The position numbers and the translations under genes were made by a program. Below, one piece after another: positions 32,320-40,944 of a stretch of 64,000 nt of DNA (its first letter is position 1; the number at the start of each line of letters is the position of its first letter). The stretch covers positions 39,907 through 103,906 of the forward strand of contig JAFLEE010000007.1 in the NCBI GenBank assembly GCA_017302015.1. The letters run 5' to 3'. The DNA comes from Spirochaetota bacterium. GTDB lineage: Bacteria > Spirochaetota > UBA12135 > COTS27 > JAFLEE01. A model generated the notes under the pieces. That model had not been told where the DNA came from. It did no database searches and saw nothing but the letters and a program-made list of their open reading frames with translations.

Positions 32320-34974
32320 ATGCCGGTCCGCATCCAAAATCTACGCACCGATTTACGGCCCCACCCCCTCAATATCGTGGCGCCGCCCCCATTGCGCTGG
32401 GAACTCCTCGCCACCGGCGACGGGGCCCGCGGGGTGAAACAGGCGGCCTACCGGATCCTGGCCGCCGCTTCGGCCGACGCCCTCGGCGGCGGGCCCCACC
32501 TTTTCGATAGCGGCAAAGTTACCACCGATGAGAGCGCCGCCGTGTGGACGGCGCCCCTGCCCGCCCCGGGTTCCCGGATCTGGTGGAACGTCGAAGTCTT
32601 CCTGGAGGGCGGCGCCGTTCTAAAAGCCGAGTCGCCCGCATGCTTTGAAGTCGGCCTCCCCGACGAATCGGCCTGGGGGGCCCATTGGATCTCGGCGGAG
32701 GGGTCCGTTTCCCGGTCGAAGGCCGAGGCGCCCAAGCCCGCGCCCATGCTGCGGCGGGCCTTCCGGGTGGAGGGGAAAGTCTCCCGGGCGAGGCTGCACC
32801 TCTGCGGCCTCGGGTTCCATTTGGCGTCGCTCAACGGAAGGCCGGTGGGCGATTCCATGCTCGCACCGGCGTTCACGGCCTATGACCGCACGGCGCTCTA
32901 CGAGACCTTCGATGTGACCGGCCTCCTCGTCCCCGGGGAGAACGCGCTGGGCGTGGTGCTCGGCTCGGGCTGGTACGACCACCATATCGAGGATGTCTGG
33001 AATTTCTACGTCGCCTCCTGGCGCGATCGCCCCAAACTCCTCTGCCGCCTGGAGATCGAGATGGCGGACGGAACCCGTGAAGCCATCGTCAGCGGCCGCC
33101 AATGGAAGGCGACCCTCGCCGGCCCCATCGAGAGCGAAGCCCTTCGGGTCGGTTCAAACTATGACGCCCGACACGAGTTTTCCGGATGGGACGCGGGGGG
33201 CTTCGACGATCGAGCGTGGCACGGGGCGACCCTCGCCCGGCCGCCGGGGGGCGTGCTCAAGCCCTCCCGCCATGCCCCGGTGCGCCGCATCCGGGAACTC
33301 GCGCCCAGCGCCTGGCGGGAGACCATCGGCGGGGCCATCGTGTTCGATTTCCCCGAAACCACCTCCGGGTGGGCGAAACTTTCTGTCGAGGAAGAAGCGG
33401 GCACCACCGTGACGGCGACCTACGCCGAGGAACTCAACGCCTTCGGCCAGGTCGACCGCTCCCCCATCCAAAAATGCTCCCTCCACCCCGATTTCCAGGT
33501 GGACCGCTACACCTGCGCGGGCCGGGGCCAGGAAACGTGGGAACCCCGCTTCCAATACCACGGGTTCCGCCATGTGGAGCTGCGCGGGCTCTCGCGCACG
33601 AGACCCGAGGGGGCCGTGAAGGCGGTGGTCGTGCACAACGATTTCCCCGAGGTGGGATCCTTCGCCTGCTCCTCCCCGGTCCTCAATCGGGTGCAAGACG
33701 CCGTGCGGAGATCCCTCCTCACCAATTGGCACGGCCTGCCCACCGATTGCCCCCAGCGGGAAAAAAACGGCTGGACGGGCGACGCCCAACTCTCCTGCGA
33801 GGCCAATCTATTCAATTTCGATTCGGAGACCGCCTGGGAAAAATGGATCCACGACCTCCTCGACGCCCAGCGGCCCAGTGGCCAACTCCCGGGCATCGTG
33901 CCCACGGGCGGCTGGGGGTTCAATTGGGGAAGCGGCCCCGCCTGGGATAGCGCCCTCGTCCTCATCCCCTGGTATCTCTATCTCTACCGGGGGAATACCG
34001 CCATCTTGGAGCGCAGCTTCCCGGCGATCCTCAAGTACCTCGCCTATATGGCTTCCATGGCCGAAGACGGCGCGGTCGCCTTCGGCCTGGGCGATTGGCT
34101 CGACCCGCGCCGGGTCCATTGGACCCCGCGTTGCCCGGTCGCCGTCACGGACACGGCCTATTGGTTCTGCGACACCCGCCTCGCCTCGTCCATGGCGCGC
34201 GCGCTTGGTCACGATGGGGAGGCGGCGCGCCTCGAGCGATCGGCCCAGGCGATCCGCCAGGCGTGGAACCGGCATTTCGTGGATCCCTCCACGGGGATCG
34301 TTTCGGGGGATGTGCAGACCTCCTATGCGTGCGCCCTCTACCACGACCTCGTCGAGGGCGAAGTCCGGGAAAAAGTCGCCGCGCACCTGGTTCGCACGGT
34401 GGAAGAACGGGACGGCCATATCGATTGCGGCATCCTCGGCACCAAATGGATCCTCGAGGCCCTCGTCAAGATCGGCCGGGGCGATCTCGCCTACGCCATG
34501 GCCGCCAAGGAGAGCTTTCCCTCCTGGGGCTGGTTCCAGACCCAGGGCGCCACCACGCTTTGGGAGGATTGGAGCATCGGGTCCACTTCCCGCAACCACC
34601 ATATGTTCGGTTCCGTGGGAGACTTCTTCTATCGGCACCTCGCCGGCATCCAACCGGATCCCCGCCGCCCCGGCTTCCGGGAGTTCACCGTGGCCCCGGT
34701 GGTGCCCAAGGGGCTCGAAGCGGTGAGCGCCAAGCACCGCACGCCCCAGGGGGAGATCGCCGTGGAGTGGAAGGTCGAAGCGGGCCAGTGGCGCCTGGAT
34801 CTCTCGGTTCCAGCCAACACCCGATGCCGCCTCGTCACGCCCGCCGGAATCGGGGCCCTGCAGGAAGTACCCGCTTCGACGGGAAGTTCCGCCGCCCCCG
34901 TCGACCTATCGTCTGGCGGCGCCGACTTGGGTTCGGGAGTCTACCGGTTCCGCGGGACGACGAAGGCGGGGTAG
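32320..34974 (+). CDS. GH78 alpha-L-rhamnosidase
   Basis: 884 residues with the standard multi-domain order: N-terminal beta-sandwiches (about 1-330, including the LRRAFRV...ARLHLCGLGFHLASLNGRPVGD segment), a central (alpha/alpha)6 barrel (about 435-760) and a C-terminal beta domain. The catalytic block TDCPQREKNGWTGDA gives D476 and E481, the conserved acidic residues of GH78. There is no signal peptide, so it likely acts on imported oligosaccharides, releasing rhamnose. AAGGGAGAGG precedes the ATG. It is divergent from the AraC regulator. Confidence 0.93.
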   Translation: MPVRIQNLRTDLRPHPLNIVAPPPLRWELLATGDGARGVKQAAYRILAAASADALGGGPHLFDSGKVTTDESAAVWTAPLPAPGSRIWWNVEVFLEGGAVLKAESPACFEVGLPDESAWGAHWISAEGSVSRSKAEAPKPAPMLRRAFRVEGKVSRARLHLCGLGFHLASLNGRPVGDSMLAPAFTAYDRTALYETFDVTGLLVPGENALGVVLGSGWYDHHIEDVWNFYVASWRDRPKLLCRLEIEMADGTREAIVSGRQWKATLAGPIESEALRVGSNYDARHEFSGWDAGGFDDRAWHGATLARPPGGVLKPSRHAPVRRIRELAPSAWRETIGGAIVFDFPETTSGWAKLSVEEEAGTTVTATYAEELNAFGQVDRSPIQKCSLHPDFQVDRYTCAGRGQETWEPRFQYHGFRHVELRGLSRTRPEGAVKAVVVHNDFPEVGSFACSSPVLNRVQDAVRRSLLTNWHGLPTDCPQREKNGWTGDAQLSCEANLFNFDSETAWEKWIHDLLDAQRPSGQLPGIVPTGGWGFNWGSGPAWDSALVLIPWYLYLYRGNTAILERSFPAILKYLAYMASMAEDGAVAFGLGDWLDPRRVHWTPRCPVAVTDTAYWFCDTRLASSMARALGHDGEAARLERSAQAIRQAWNRHFVDPSTGIVSGDVQTSYACALYHDLVEGEVREKVAAHLVRTVEERDGHIDCGILGTKWILEALVKIGRGDLAYAMAAKESFPSWGWFQTQGATTLWEDWSIGSTSRNHHMFGSVGDFFYRHLAGIQPDPRRPGFREFTVAPVVPKGLEAVSAKHRTPQGEIAVEWKVEAGQWRLDLSVPANTRCRLVTPAGIGALQEVPASTGSSAAPVDLSSGGADLGSGVYRFRGTTKAG

Positions 34975-35041
34975 CGGAAGTCGAGGGACGCCAAAGTTTC
35001 GGCGCCACCGAAGGAGCGCCGCCCGTGCCGGAAGCCCGGCC

Positions 35042-35866
35042 CTAGACTTCGCCCATCATGTATTCCATCGCCTTCTTATAATAGTCGAGTTTCATCAGAC
35101 GGATCGGGAGGGGGCACCGATTTTCCCCGGGGATTTCCAGGTTCCATAAACCCGCATAACCGATTTTTTTGACCGCCGCGGCGAAGGCCTTCCAATCGAC
35201 GGTGCCACGGCCGTAGGGCATGAGGTGCTGGTCGCTCTGGCCCTCATTGTCGGCGATATGGAGGGCGATGAGGCGCCTTCCGGCGCGCTGGACGAAATCG
35301 GCGGGATCTCCCTTCCCGAGATGGAGGTGGCCCGTGTCCAGGCAAATGCCGACATGGGCCTCCCCGACCGAATCCACCAGGGGGATCAGGTCGTCGATCC
35401 GGGGGGCGAGCCCGGGGATATTCTCGAGCGCGATGCGCAGGGGGGCATTCCCGAGGTGGGCCGTGAGGATCCCCAGGGCCTTCGTGCGCGCCTCGAAGAC
35501 GGCCTCGGGGGAGGCCCCGGACCTTTGGAGTTCCCCCGCCCCGGGGTGGAGCACCGCGGCCTGGATGCCCAGGGCCCCGTAGAGATCGAGCCAGCGCTTC
35601 AGAAGGTCGAGGCTCTTCCCGCCATCCTGGGCGGCCAGATCGGCCACGAGCCAGAGATGGCCCTGGGGGAAGAAGACGCCCTCGCCCTCGGCGAAGCGCC
35701 GTAGTTGCGCGCCGACGGCCTCGGGGGCTCCGCCGCGGTCGAGGAGGGCCTTTCCGTGCTCGTCGGAGAACTCCAGATGGTTCCAACCCTTGGCGGCGAA
35801 GGTCTTCACCATCTCCTCGGGGGTTTGGTCGATGAGGTAACTCGTCCAGATGCCGGCCTGATGCAT
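35042..35866 (-). CDS. Sugar phosphate isomerase/epimerase (xylose-isomerase-like TIM barrel)
   Basis: 274 residues. AP_endonuc_2-type TIM-barrel features are visible: AVLHPGAGEL, RIALENIPG, VGICLDTGHLHLGKGDPADF, LIALHIADNEGQSDQHLMPYGRGTVDW and WNLEIPGE supply the His, Glu and Asp metal ligands. Members epimerise or isomerise sugars and inositols or cleave hydroxypyruvate-like substrates; the specific reaction is unknown. It converges with the GH78 gene and is divergent from the SDR operon, both consistent with sugar catabolism. Confidence 0.8.
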   Translation of the reverse strand: MHQAGIWTSYLIDQTPEEMVKTFAAKGWNHLEFSDEHGKALLDRGGAPEAVGAQLRRFAEGEGVFFPQGHLWLVADLAAQDGGKSLDLLKRWLDLYGALGIQAAVLHPGAGELQRSGASPEAVFEARTKALGILTAHLGNAPLRIALENIPGLAPRIDDLIPLVDSVGEAHVGICLDTGHLHLGKGDPADFVQRAGRRLIALHIADNEGQSDQHLMPYGRGTVDWKAFAAAVKKIGYAGLWNLEIPGENRCPLPIRLMKLDYYKKAMEYMMGEV

Positions 35867-36088
35867 GGGGGCTCCCCGGAAGGCGCTTCGGTCGGCTTCC
35901 TGCCGCGGCGCCCCGCAATCGGAATCCTCCCGACTCCTACAATCCAGATAACGCTTGGCGATTATACGCCTTTCCGCGAATCAGCGCACGGCGCCCCCAT
36001 TCCTCCAAGGGCGCCCCCCCAAACTGCAAAGCCCCGGGCCGGTCCCCGCCCTACAATGGAGGCGTCATCCCGCACCAAGGAAACCGCC

Positions 36089-36880
36089 ATGACCCTCCAC
36101 CCCGTCGCCCTCGTCACCGGCGCCAGCCGCGGCCTCGGCCGCGGCGTCGCCCTCCAACTCGCCCGCGACGGATTCTCGGTCGCCGTCAATTACGCCGGCA
36201 ATCGCCAGGCCGCCGAGGAGACCTGCGCCGAGTGCGCCAAGGCCGCTCCCGAGAAGACGCAGAAGTTCATCCCCATCCAGGCCGATATCTCGCTGCGCGA
36301 AGACCGGGAACGTATGGTGCGGGAGGCCGTGGGGGGCTTCGGGCGCCTCGACGCCCTCGTCAATAATGCCGGCATCCCGACGAAGGTCCGTGGCGACCTC
36401 ACCGAAGCCACGGAAGAATCCTTCGAGGCCGTGCTGAAGACCAATCTCCAGGGGCCCTATTTCCTCACCCAGAGCGTGGTGAACCTGTGGCGTTCCAAGG
36501 CGTTCGAACCCCTCCCGGGCCGGACCTTCAAGATCATCTTCGTTACCAGCATCTCGGCCTATACCGCCAGCACCAATCGGGGCGATTATTGCGTGAGCAA
36601 GGCCGGCCTCGCCATGGCGGTGCAGCTCTGGGCGTCCCGCCTCTCCGACGAGGCCATCCAGGTCTTCGAGATCCGCCCCGGCATCATGGCCACCGACATG
36701 ACCAGCGGCGTGAAGGAGAAGTACGACAAACTGATCGCAGCGGGGGTCGTGCCCATGAAGCGCTGGGGCACCGGCGACGACGTCGGCCGCGCGGCCTCGG
36801 CCCTGCTCTCGGGGGCCTTCCCCTACTCCACCGGCCAGGTGATCAACGTCGACGGCGGCTTCCATCTGAAGACGCTCTAA
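36089..36880 (+). CDS. SDR-family oxidoreductase (FabG-like annotation; probably a sugar/ketone dehydrogenase)
   Basis: 263 residues of a classical SDR. TGASRGLGRG is the NAD(P)-binding motif, NNAG is present, the catalytic serine is in VTSISAYT and the tyrosine and lysine are in YCVSK. The terminal INVDGGFHL is typical. A 3-oxoacyl-ACP reductase would match by sequence, but the operon with a GH88 hydrolase, a sugar epimerase and a Gfo/Idh enzyme points to a sugar or uronate derivative. AAGGA lies seven bases before the ATG; the GH88 start follows 10 bp after its stop. Confidence 0.85.
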   Translation: MTLHPVALVTGASRGLGRGVALQLARDGFSVAVNYAGNRQAAEETCAECAKAAPEKTQKFIPIQADISLREDRERMVREAVGGFGRLDALVNNAGIPTKVRGDLTEATEESFEAVLKTNLQGPYFLTQSVVNLWRSKAFEPLPGRTFKIIFVTSISAYTASTNRGDYCVSKAGLAMAVQLWASRLSDEAIQVFEIRPGIMATDMTSGVKEKYDKLIAAGVVPMKRWGTGDDVGRAASALLSGAFPYSTGQVINVDGGFHLKTL

Positions 36881-36890
36881 CGGGGCCGCC

Positions 36891-38297
36891 ATGATCCACA
36901 TCGACCCCAAACTGACCCCCGCCTCCTTGAAGGCCCCCTTGGCGAGGTTCTTCAAGGTCTCCGGCGAGAAGATCCTCCTGCTCGACCGCGTCTGGGACCC
37001 CGCCCAGGGGACGCCCGTCTTCACCGTGAAGGGCCGCTACACCGCCCGGGGGTGGACGGAATGGACCCAGGGCTTCCTCTACGGGAACGCGATCCTTCAA
37101 TTCGAGGGCACGGGCGACCGCCGCTTCCTCGAAATGGGGCGCCAGAACACCGTGCGGCGCATGGCTCCCCACGTCAGCCATACCGGCGTCCACGACCACG
37201 GCTTCAATAACGTCTCCACCTACGGGAACCTCCTGCGCCTCATGAAGGAGAAGCGCCTCCCCGCCAACCCCTGGGAGAAGGCCTTCTACGAGATGGCGCT
37301 CAAGGCGTCGTCGGCCGTGCAGGCCGCCCGCTTCACCGAGCTCCCCGGGGGCCTCGGCTATATCCGCTCCTTCAACGGGCCGCACTCGCTCTTCGCCGAC
37401 ACGATCCGCAGCCTGCGCGTCCTCGCCCTCGGCCACCGCCTCGGCCACGTGCTCATGGGCGAGCGCGACCGCAAGATCAACCTGCTCGCGCGCCTGCTGC
37501 AGCACGCCGAGACCACGGCGCGCTTCAACGTCTATTTCGGGAAGGGCCGCGACGCCTACGACGTGCGCGGGCGCGTCGCCCACGAATCCATCTTCAACGT
37601 CGAGGACGGCGCCTACCGCTGCCCCTCCACCCAGCAGGGCTACACCCCCTTCTCCACCTGGACCCGCGGCCTCGCCTGGATCCTCCTCGGTTATGCCGAA
37701 GAGATCGAGTTCATCAAGACCGTCCCCGAGGCCGAGATTCTCGCCGCACTCGCCGCCTCCCCGAAGCCGCTTTTCCGCAGCAAGAAGGAAGTCGTGGCGC
37801 GCTTCGAGGCCGCCGCCCGGGCCGTGGCCGATTTCACCCTGGAGCAGACCCCGGTCTGCGGCGTGCCCTATTGGGACACCGGCGCCCCCAACCTCCACAA
37901 GCTCGGCGCCTACCTGTCGCGCCCCGCCGACCCCTTCAACGAGCACGAGCCCGTCGACAGCAGCGCCGCCGCCATCAGCGCCCAGGGGCTCCTGCGCCTG
38001 GGGCGCCACCTCATGAAATCCGGCGATCCGAAGGCGGGGGCGCGCTATTTCGGCGCCGGTCTCACCACCGCGCGCACGCTCCTCGGCGAGCCCTACCTCT
38101 CCATCGCCAAGGACCACCAGGGCATGCTCCTCCATTCCGTCTACCACCGTCCCAATGGGTGGGATTGGATCCCCCCCGGCCAGAAGGTGCCCTGCGGGGA
38201 ATCGAGCCTCTGGGGCGATTACCACGCCATGGAATTGGCGGTGTACCTGAAACGGCTCTCCGAGGGGAAGCCCGAGCCCTTCTTCTATAATATTTAA
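36891..38297 (+). CDS. GH88-family unsaturated glucuronyl hydrolase-like protein
   Basis: 468 residues of an (alpha/alpha)6 barrel. STWTRGLAWILLGYAEE, GVPYWDTGAP and the EPVDSSAAAISAQGLLRLGRH block are the GH88 signatures; VHDHGFNNVSTYG carries the first conserved Asp. GH88 enzymes hydrate unsaturated uronyl residues at the non-reducing end of oligosaccharides produced by polysaccharide lyases. That pairs it logically with the lyases at 11-20 kb. There is no signal peptide, so it acts in the cytoplasm. It is the second gene of the operon that starts with the SDR. Confidence 0.85.
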   Translation: MIHIDPKLTPASLKAPLARFFKVSGEKILLLDRVWDPAQGTPVFTVKGRYTARGWTEWTQGFLYGNAILQFEGTGDRRFLEMGRQNTVRRMAPHVSHTGVHDHGFNNVSTYGNLLRLMKEKRLPANPWEKAFYEMALKASSAVQAARFTELPGGLGYIRSFNGPHSLFADTIRSLRVLALGHRLGHVLMGERDRKINLLARLLQHAETTARFNVYFGKGRDAYDVRGRVAHESIFNVEDGAYRCPSTQQGYTPFSTWTRGLAWILLGYAEEIEFIKTVPEAEILAALAASPKPLFRSKKEVVARFEAAARAVADFTLEQTPVCGVPYWDTGAPNLHKLGAYLSRPADPFNEHEPVDSSAAAISAQGLLRLGRHLMKSGDPKAGARYFGAGLTTARTLLGEPYLSIAKDHQGMLLHSVYHRPNGWDWIPPGQKVPCGESSLWGDYHAMELAVYLKRLSEGKPEPFFYNI

Positions 38298-38338
38298 GGC
38301 GAATATTTAAGACGGCGAACGGCAACCCAGGATCCCCC

Positions 38339-39163
38339 ATGGCCCAAACGGATTTCTCCCGACTCTGCATCCACACCATGACCACCAAGCCGCTGGACAT
38401 TTGCCAGGCGGCTGACCTCTACGCCAAGGAAGGCGTGCCGGCCATCACCGTCTGGAGACAGGCCCTGGAGGGAAAGAGCATCCCCGCGGTGAAGCAGCAC
38501 CTGGCCAAAGCCGGGCTCCGGGTGGTCTCGCTCTGCCGCGGCGGGTTCTTCCCGGCCCAAGACGGCGCCAAACGCCAGGCGGCCATCGACGACAACAAGA
38601 AGGCGGTGGACGAAGCCGCGGCCCTCGGGGCCCCCATCATCGTGCTCGTCTGCGGGGCGGTACCCGGCATGCCCCTGGTCGAAGCCCGCAAGCAGATCGC
38701 CGACGGCATCCGCGCGGTGCTCCCCTACGCCAAGAGCGCCGGGGTGAAACTGTCCATCGAACCTCTCCACCCCATGTACGCCGGGGACCGCAGCGCCGTG
38801 AACACGATGAAGCAGGCCAACGACCTCTGCCAGGAGATCGGGGGGCCCGATATCGGCGTGGCGGTCGACGTCTACCATCTCTGGTGGGACCCCGAACTCC
38901 AGGGTGAGATCGCCCGCTGCGGCAAGAACGGCTGGCTCCACGCCTTCCACATCTGCGATTGGAGATCCCCCACCATCGACCTGCTCAACGACCGGGGCCT
39001 CATGGGCGAGGGGTGCATCGATATCCCTCGCATCCGGGGTTGGGTGGAAGCCGCGGGGTTCCACGGCTTCAACGAAGTGGAGATCTTTTCCGACCGGCTG
39101 TGGGCCCTGGACCAAAAAGACTACGTGAAAATGATCAAAGACGCGTATTTGAAGCACGGCTAA
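38339..39163 (+). CDS. Sugar phosphate isomerase/epimerase
   Basis: 274 residues, a second xylose-isomerase-like TIM barrel. Metal-ligand segments are VKLSIEPLHPMYAGDRS (Glu), IGVAVDVYHLWWDPE (Asp/His), LHAFHICDWR (His) and FNEVEIFS (Glu). It belongs to the same fold family as the gene at 35 kb but shares no obvious close similarity. It follows the GH88 gene after a 41-bp gap containing two copies of AATATTTAAG. The reaction is probably an aldose-ketose or epimer interconversion in the same pathway. Confidence 0.82.
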   Translation: MAQTDFSRLCIHTMTTKPLDICQAADLYAKEGVPAITVWRQALEGKSIPAVKQHLAKAGLRVVSLCRGGFFPAQDGAKRQAAIDDNKKAVDEAAALGAPIIVLVCGAVPGMPLVEARKQIADGIRAVLPYAKSAGVKLSIEPLHPMYAGDRSAVNTMKQANDLCQEIGGPDIGVAVDVYHLWWDPELQGEIARCGKNGWLHAFHICDWRSPTIDLLNDRGLMGEGCIDIPRIRGWVEAAGFHGFNEVEIFSDRLWALDQKDYVKMIKDAYLKHG

Positions 39164-39239
39164 ACGATCCCCATCCCCGATCACCTGATCGCCCCGAATC
39201 CAACCTTTTTCCTTCCAACCGAAACCCCAGGAGCCTCCA

Positions 39240-40391
39240 ATGAAAATCCACAAGATCGGCATCATCATGAACGGCGTCACCGGCCGCATGGGCACCAACC
39301 AGCACCTCATCCGAAGCATCCTCGCCATCATGAAGCAGGGCGGGGTGAAGGTGAGCGACGACGAGATCATCATGCCCGACCCCATCCTCACCGGGCGCAA
39401 CCTCGACAAGGTGAAGGCCCTGGCCGAGAAGCACGGGGTGGCCCGATATAGCGACGACCTCGACAAGGCCCTCGCCGACCCGGCCAACCAGATCTTCTTC
39501 GATAGTTCCGGCACGCTCCAGCGCGCCGGGTTCATCGAGAAGGCGGTGAAGGCGAAGAAGGCGATCTACTGCGAGAAACCCACGGCGGTGGAGACGAAGG
39601 AGGCCATGCGCCTCTACAAGCTCTGCGCCGACGCCGGGCTCAAGAACGGGGTGGTCCAGGACAAGCTCTGGCTGCCCGGCATGCGCAAGATCCAGATGCT
39701 CAAGGAGCAGGGCTTCTTCGGCGAGATCATGAGCGTGCGCGGCGAGTTCGGCTATTGGGTCTTCGAGGGCTTCGTGGGCGACCAGCAGGCCCAGCGGCCG
39801 TCGTGGAATTACCGCGCCGAGGACGGCGGCGGCATGGTGGTCGACATGCACTGCCACTGGCGCTACGTCATCGACAACCTCTTCGGCAACGTGAAGTCGG
39901 TGTCTTCGTACCAGGCCACCCACATCCCCCAGAGGGTCGACGAGAAGGGCAAAACCTACCCGTGCACCGCCGACGATTCGGCCTACGCCACGTTCCTCCT
40001 GGAAAACGGCATCGTCTGCCATTTCAACAGCAGTTGGAACGTGCGCGTGCGCCGCGACGACCTCTTCACCATGCAGGTCGACGGCACCAAGGGCACGGCG
40101 GTGTGCGGCCTGCGCAAGTGCTGGGTGCAGCACGCCTCGGCCACCCCCCGCCCCACTTGGAACCCCGACATCGACCAGCCCATCGACTTCTACGCGGGTT
40201 GGACCGAGGTGCCGGACGCCACGAATTACGACAACGCCTTCAAGATCCAGTGGGAGATGTTCCTGCGCCACGTGGTGCTGAACGAACCCTTCCGCTGGTC
40301 CCTCAAAGAGGGCGCCAAGGGCGTGCAACTCGCCGAACTGAGCGCCGTCTCCCATAAGGAGCGCAAGTGGGTGGACGTGCCGGCGCTCTAG
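39240..40391 (+). CDS. Gfo/Idh/MocA-family oxidoreductase
   Basis: 383 residues. The N-terminal Rossmann region begins KIGIIMNGVTGRMGTN, an unusual variant of the dinucleotide motif. The family EKP motif is in IYCEKPTAVE, and GGGMVVDMHCHWRYVIDNL provides the D-x3-H substrate/catalytic site. It oxidises or reduces a sugar or inositol using NAD(P). AGGAG sits six bases before the ATG. It appears to be the last catabolic enzyme of the SDR-GH88-epimerase operon. Confidence 0.9.
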   Translation: MKIHKIGIIMNGVTGRMGTNQHLIRSILAIMKQGGVKVSDDEIIMPDPILTGRNLDKVKALAEKHGVARYSDDLDKALADPANQIFFDSSGTLQRAGFIEKAVKAKKAIYCEKPTAVETKEAMRLYKLCADAGLKNGVVQDKLWLPGMRKIQMLKEQGFFGEIMSVRGEFGYWVFEGFVGDQQAQRPSWNYRAEDGGGMVVDMHCHWRYVIDNLFGNVKSVSSYQATHIPQRVDEKGKTYPCTADDSAYATFLLENGIVCHFNSSWNVRVRRDDLFTMQVDGTKGTAVCGLRKCWVQHASATPRPTWNPDIDQPIDFYAGWTEVPDATNYDNAFKIQWEMFLRHVVLNEPFRWSLKEGAKGVQLAELSAVSHKERKWVDVPAL

Positions 40392-40438
40392 AGCCCGCAA
40401 TCCGCCCTTCCCCGATTCCCACGCACGAGGAGACACCC

Positions 40439-40801
40439 ATGCCCATCACGACCCTGACCCACCGGGGGAAGTCCATCCTCTACACGGACTACCGCGGCTG
40501 CCAAAACGACGCCGAAATGCTCTCCCTCTTCCACGAGGCCGTGGAGGGAATCCTGAAGGCCAATCAGCGGGTGCGCACCCTCAATAATTTCGAGGGCGTC
40601 TCGGTCTCCAGCGAGTTCATGGAGACGGCGCGCAAGGTCGGCCTGACCTACAAGCACCTGCTCATCGCCAAGGCGATCCTGGGATCGACGGGCATCAAGA
40701 AAATCTTCATCAACACCTACAGCATCTTTACGGGCGTCAAGGCCAGGGCCTTCGAAGACCAGGCCGCCGCGATGGATTATCTAGCCTCCTGCGACGACTG
40801 A
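40439..40801 (+). CDS. Small STAS/SpoIIAA-like protein
   Basis: 120 residues with alternating strands and helices: ILYTDYRGCQND, VRTLNNFEGVSVSS, IKKIFINTYSIFTG and a final AMDYLASC. The pattern resembles SpoIIAA/STAS-like domains used in regulatory switching or lipid binding. The usual phosphorylatable D-S motif is not evident. GAGGAG precedes the ATG. It lies 47 bp after the oxidoreductase gene, perhaps in the same transcript, and its job there is unknown. Confidence 0.6.
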   Translation: MPITTLTHRGKSILYTDYRGCQNDAEMLSLFHEAVEGILKANQRVRTLNNFEGVSVSSEFMETARKVGLTYKHLLIAKAILGSTGIKKIFINTYSIFTGVKARAFEDQAAAMDYLASCDD

Positions 40802-40873
40802 GGCCCCGCGCGTCCAGGGGGCCTCTCCCCAAAAGGGCCATAGGGGGCCAAATCGCCCATACCGATTTGGCCC
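40802..40873 (+). terminator. Two hairpins after the STAS-like gene
   Basis: GGCCCC (40802-40807) pairs with GGGGCC (40818-40823), directly after the stop codon. Further on, GGGCCAAATCG (40845-40855) and CGATTTGGCCC (40863-40873) form a perfect 11-bp stem with a 7-nt loop. Neither is followed by a real T tract, so they may be factor-assisted terminators, mRNA stabilisers or, for the second one, an operator for the hexosaminidase gene. Confidence 0.45.
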
Positions 40874-40944
40874 GTTTCGGCCTATCCTTTAGGCACGAGA
40901 TTCCCAAAAAGGCCATCTGAAAGGCCCCGGGAGAGGTCGCCCCC

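Noticed and set aside
36024-36057. TACAAT as a -10 for the SDR operon
   Set aside because: Only a poor -35 (CTGCAA) at 22-bp spacing; left unassigned.
38281-38340. A-T-rich junction as a promoter for the epimerase gene
   Set aside because: TATAAT-like bases are part of the GH88 3' codons and no -35 is positioned correctly.
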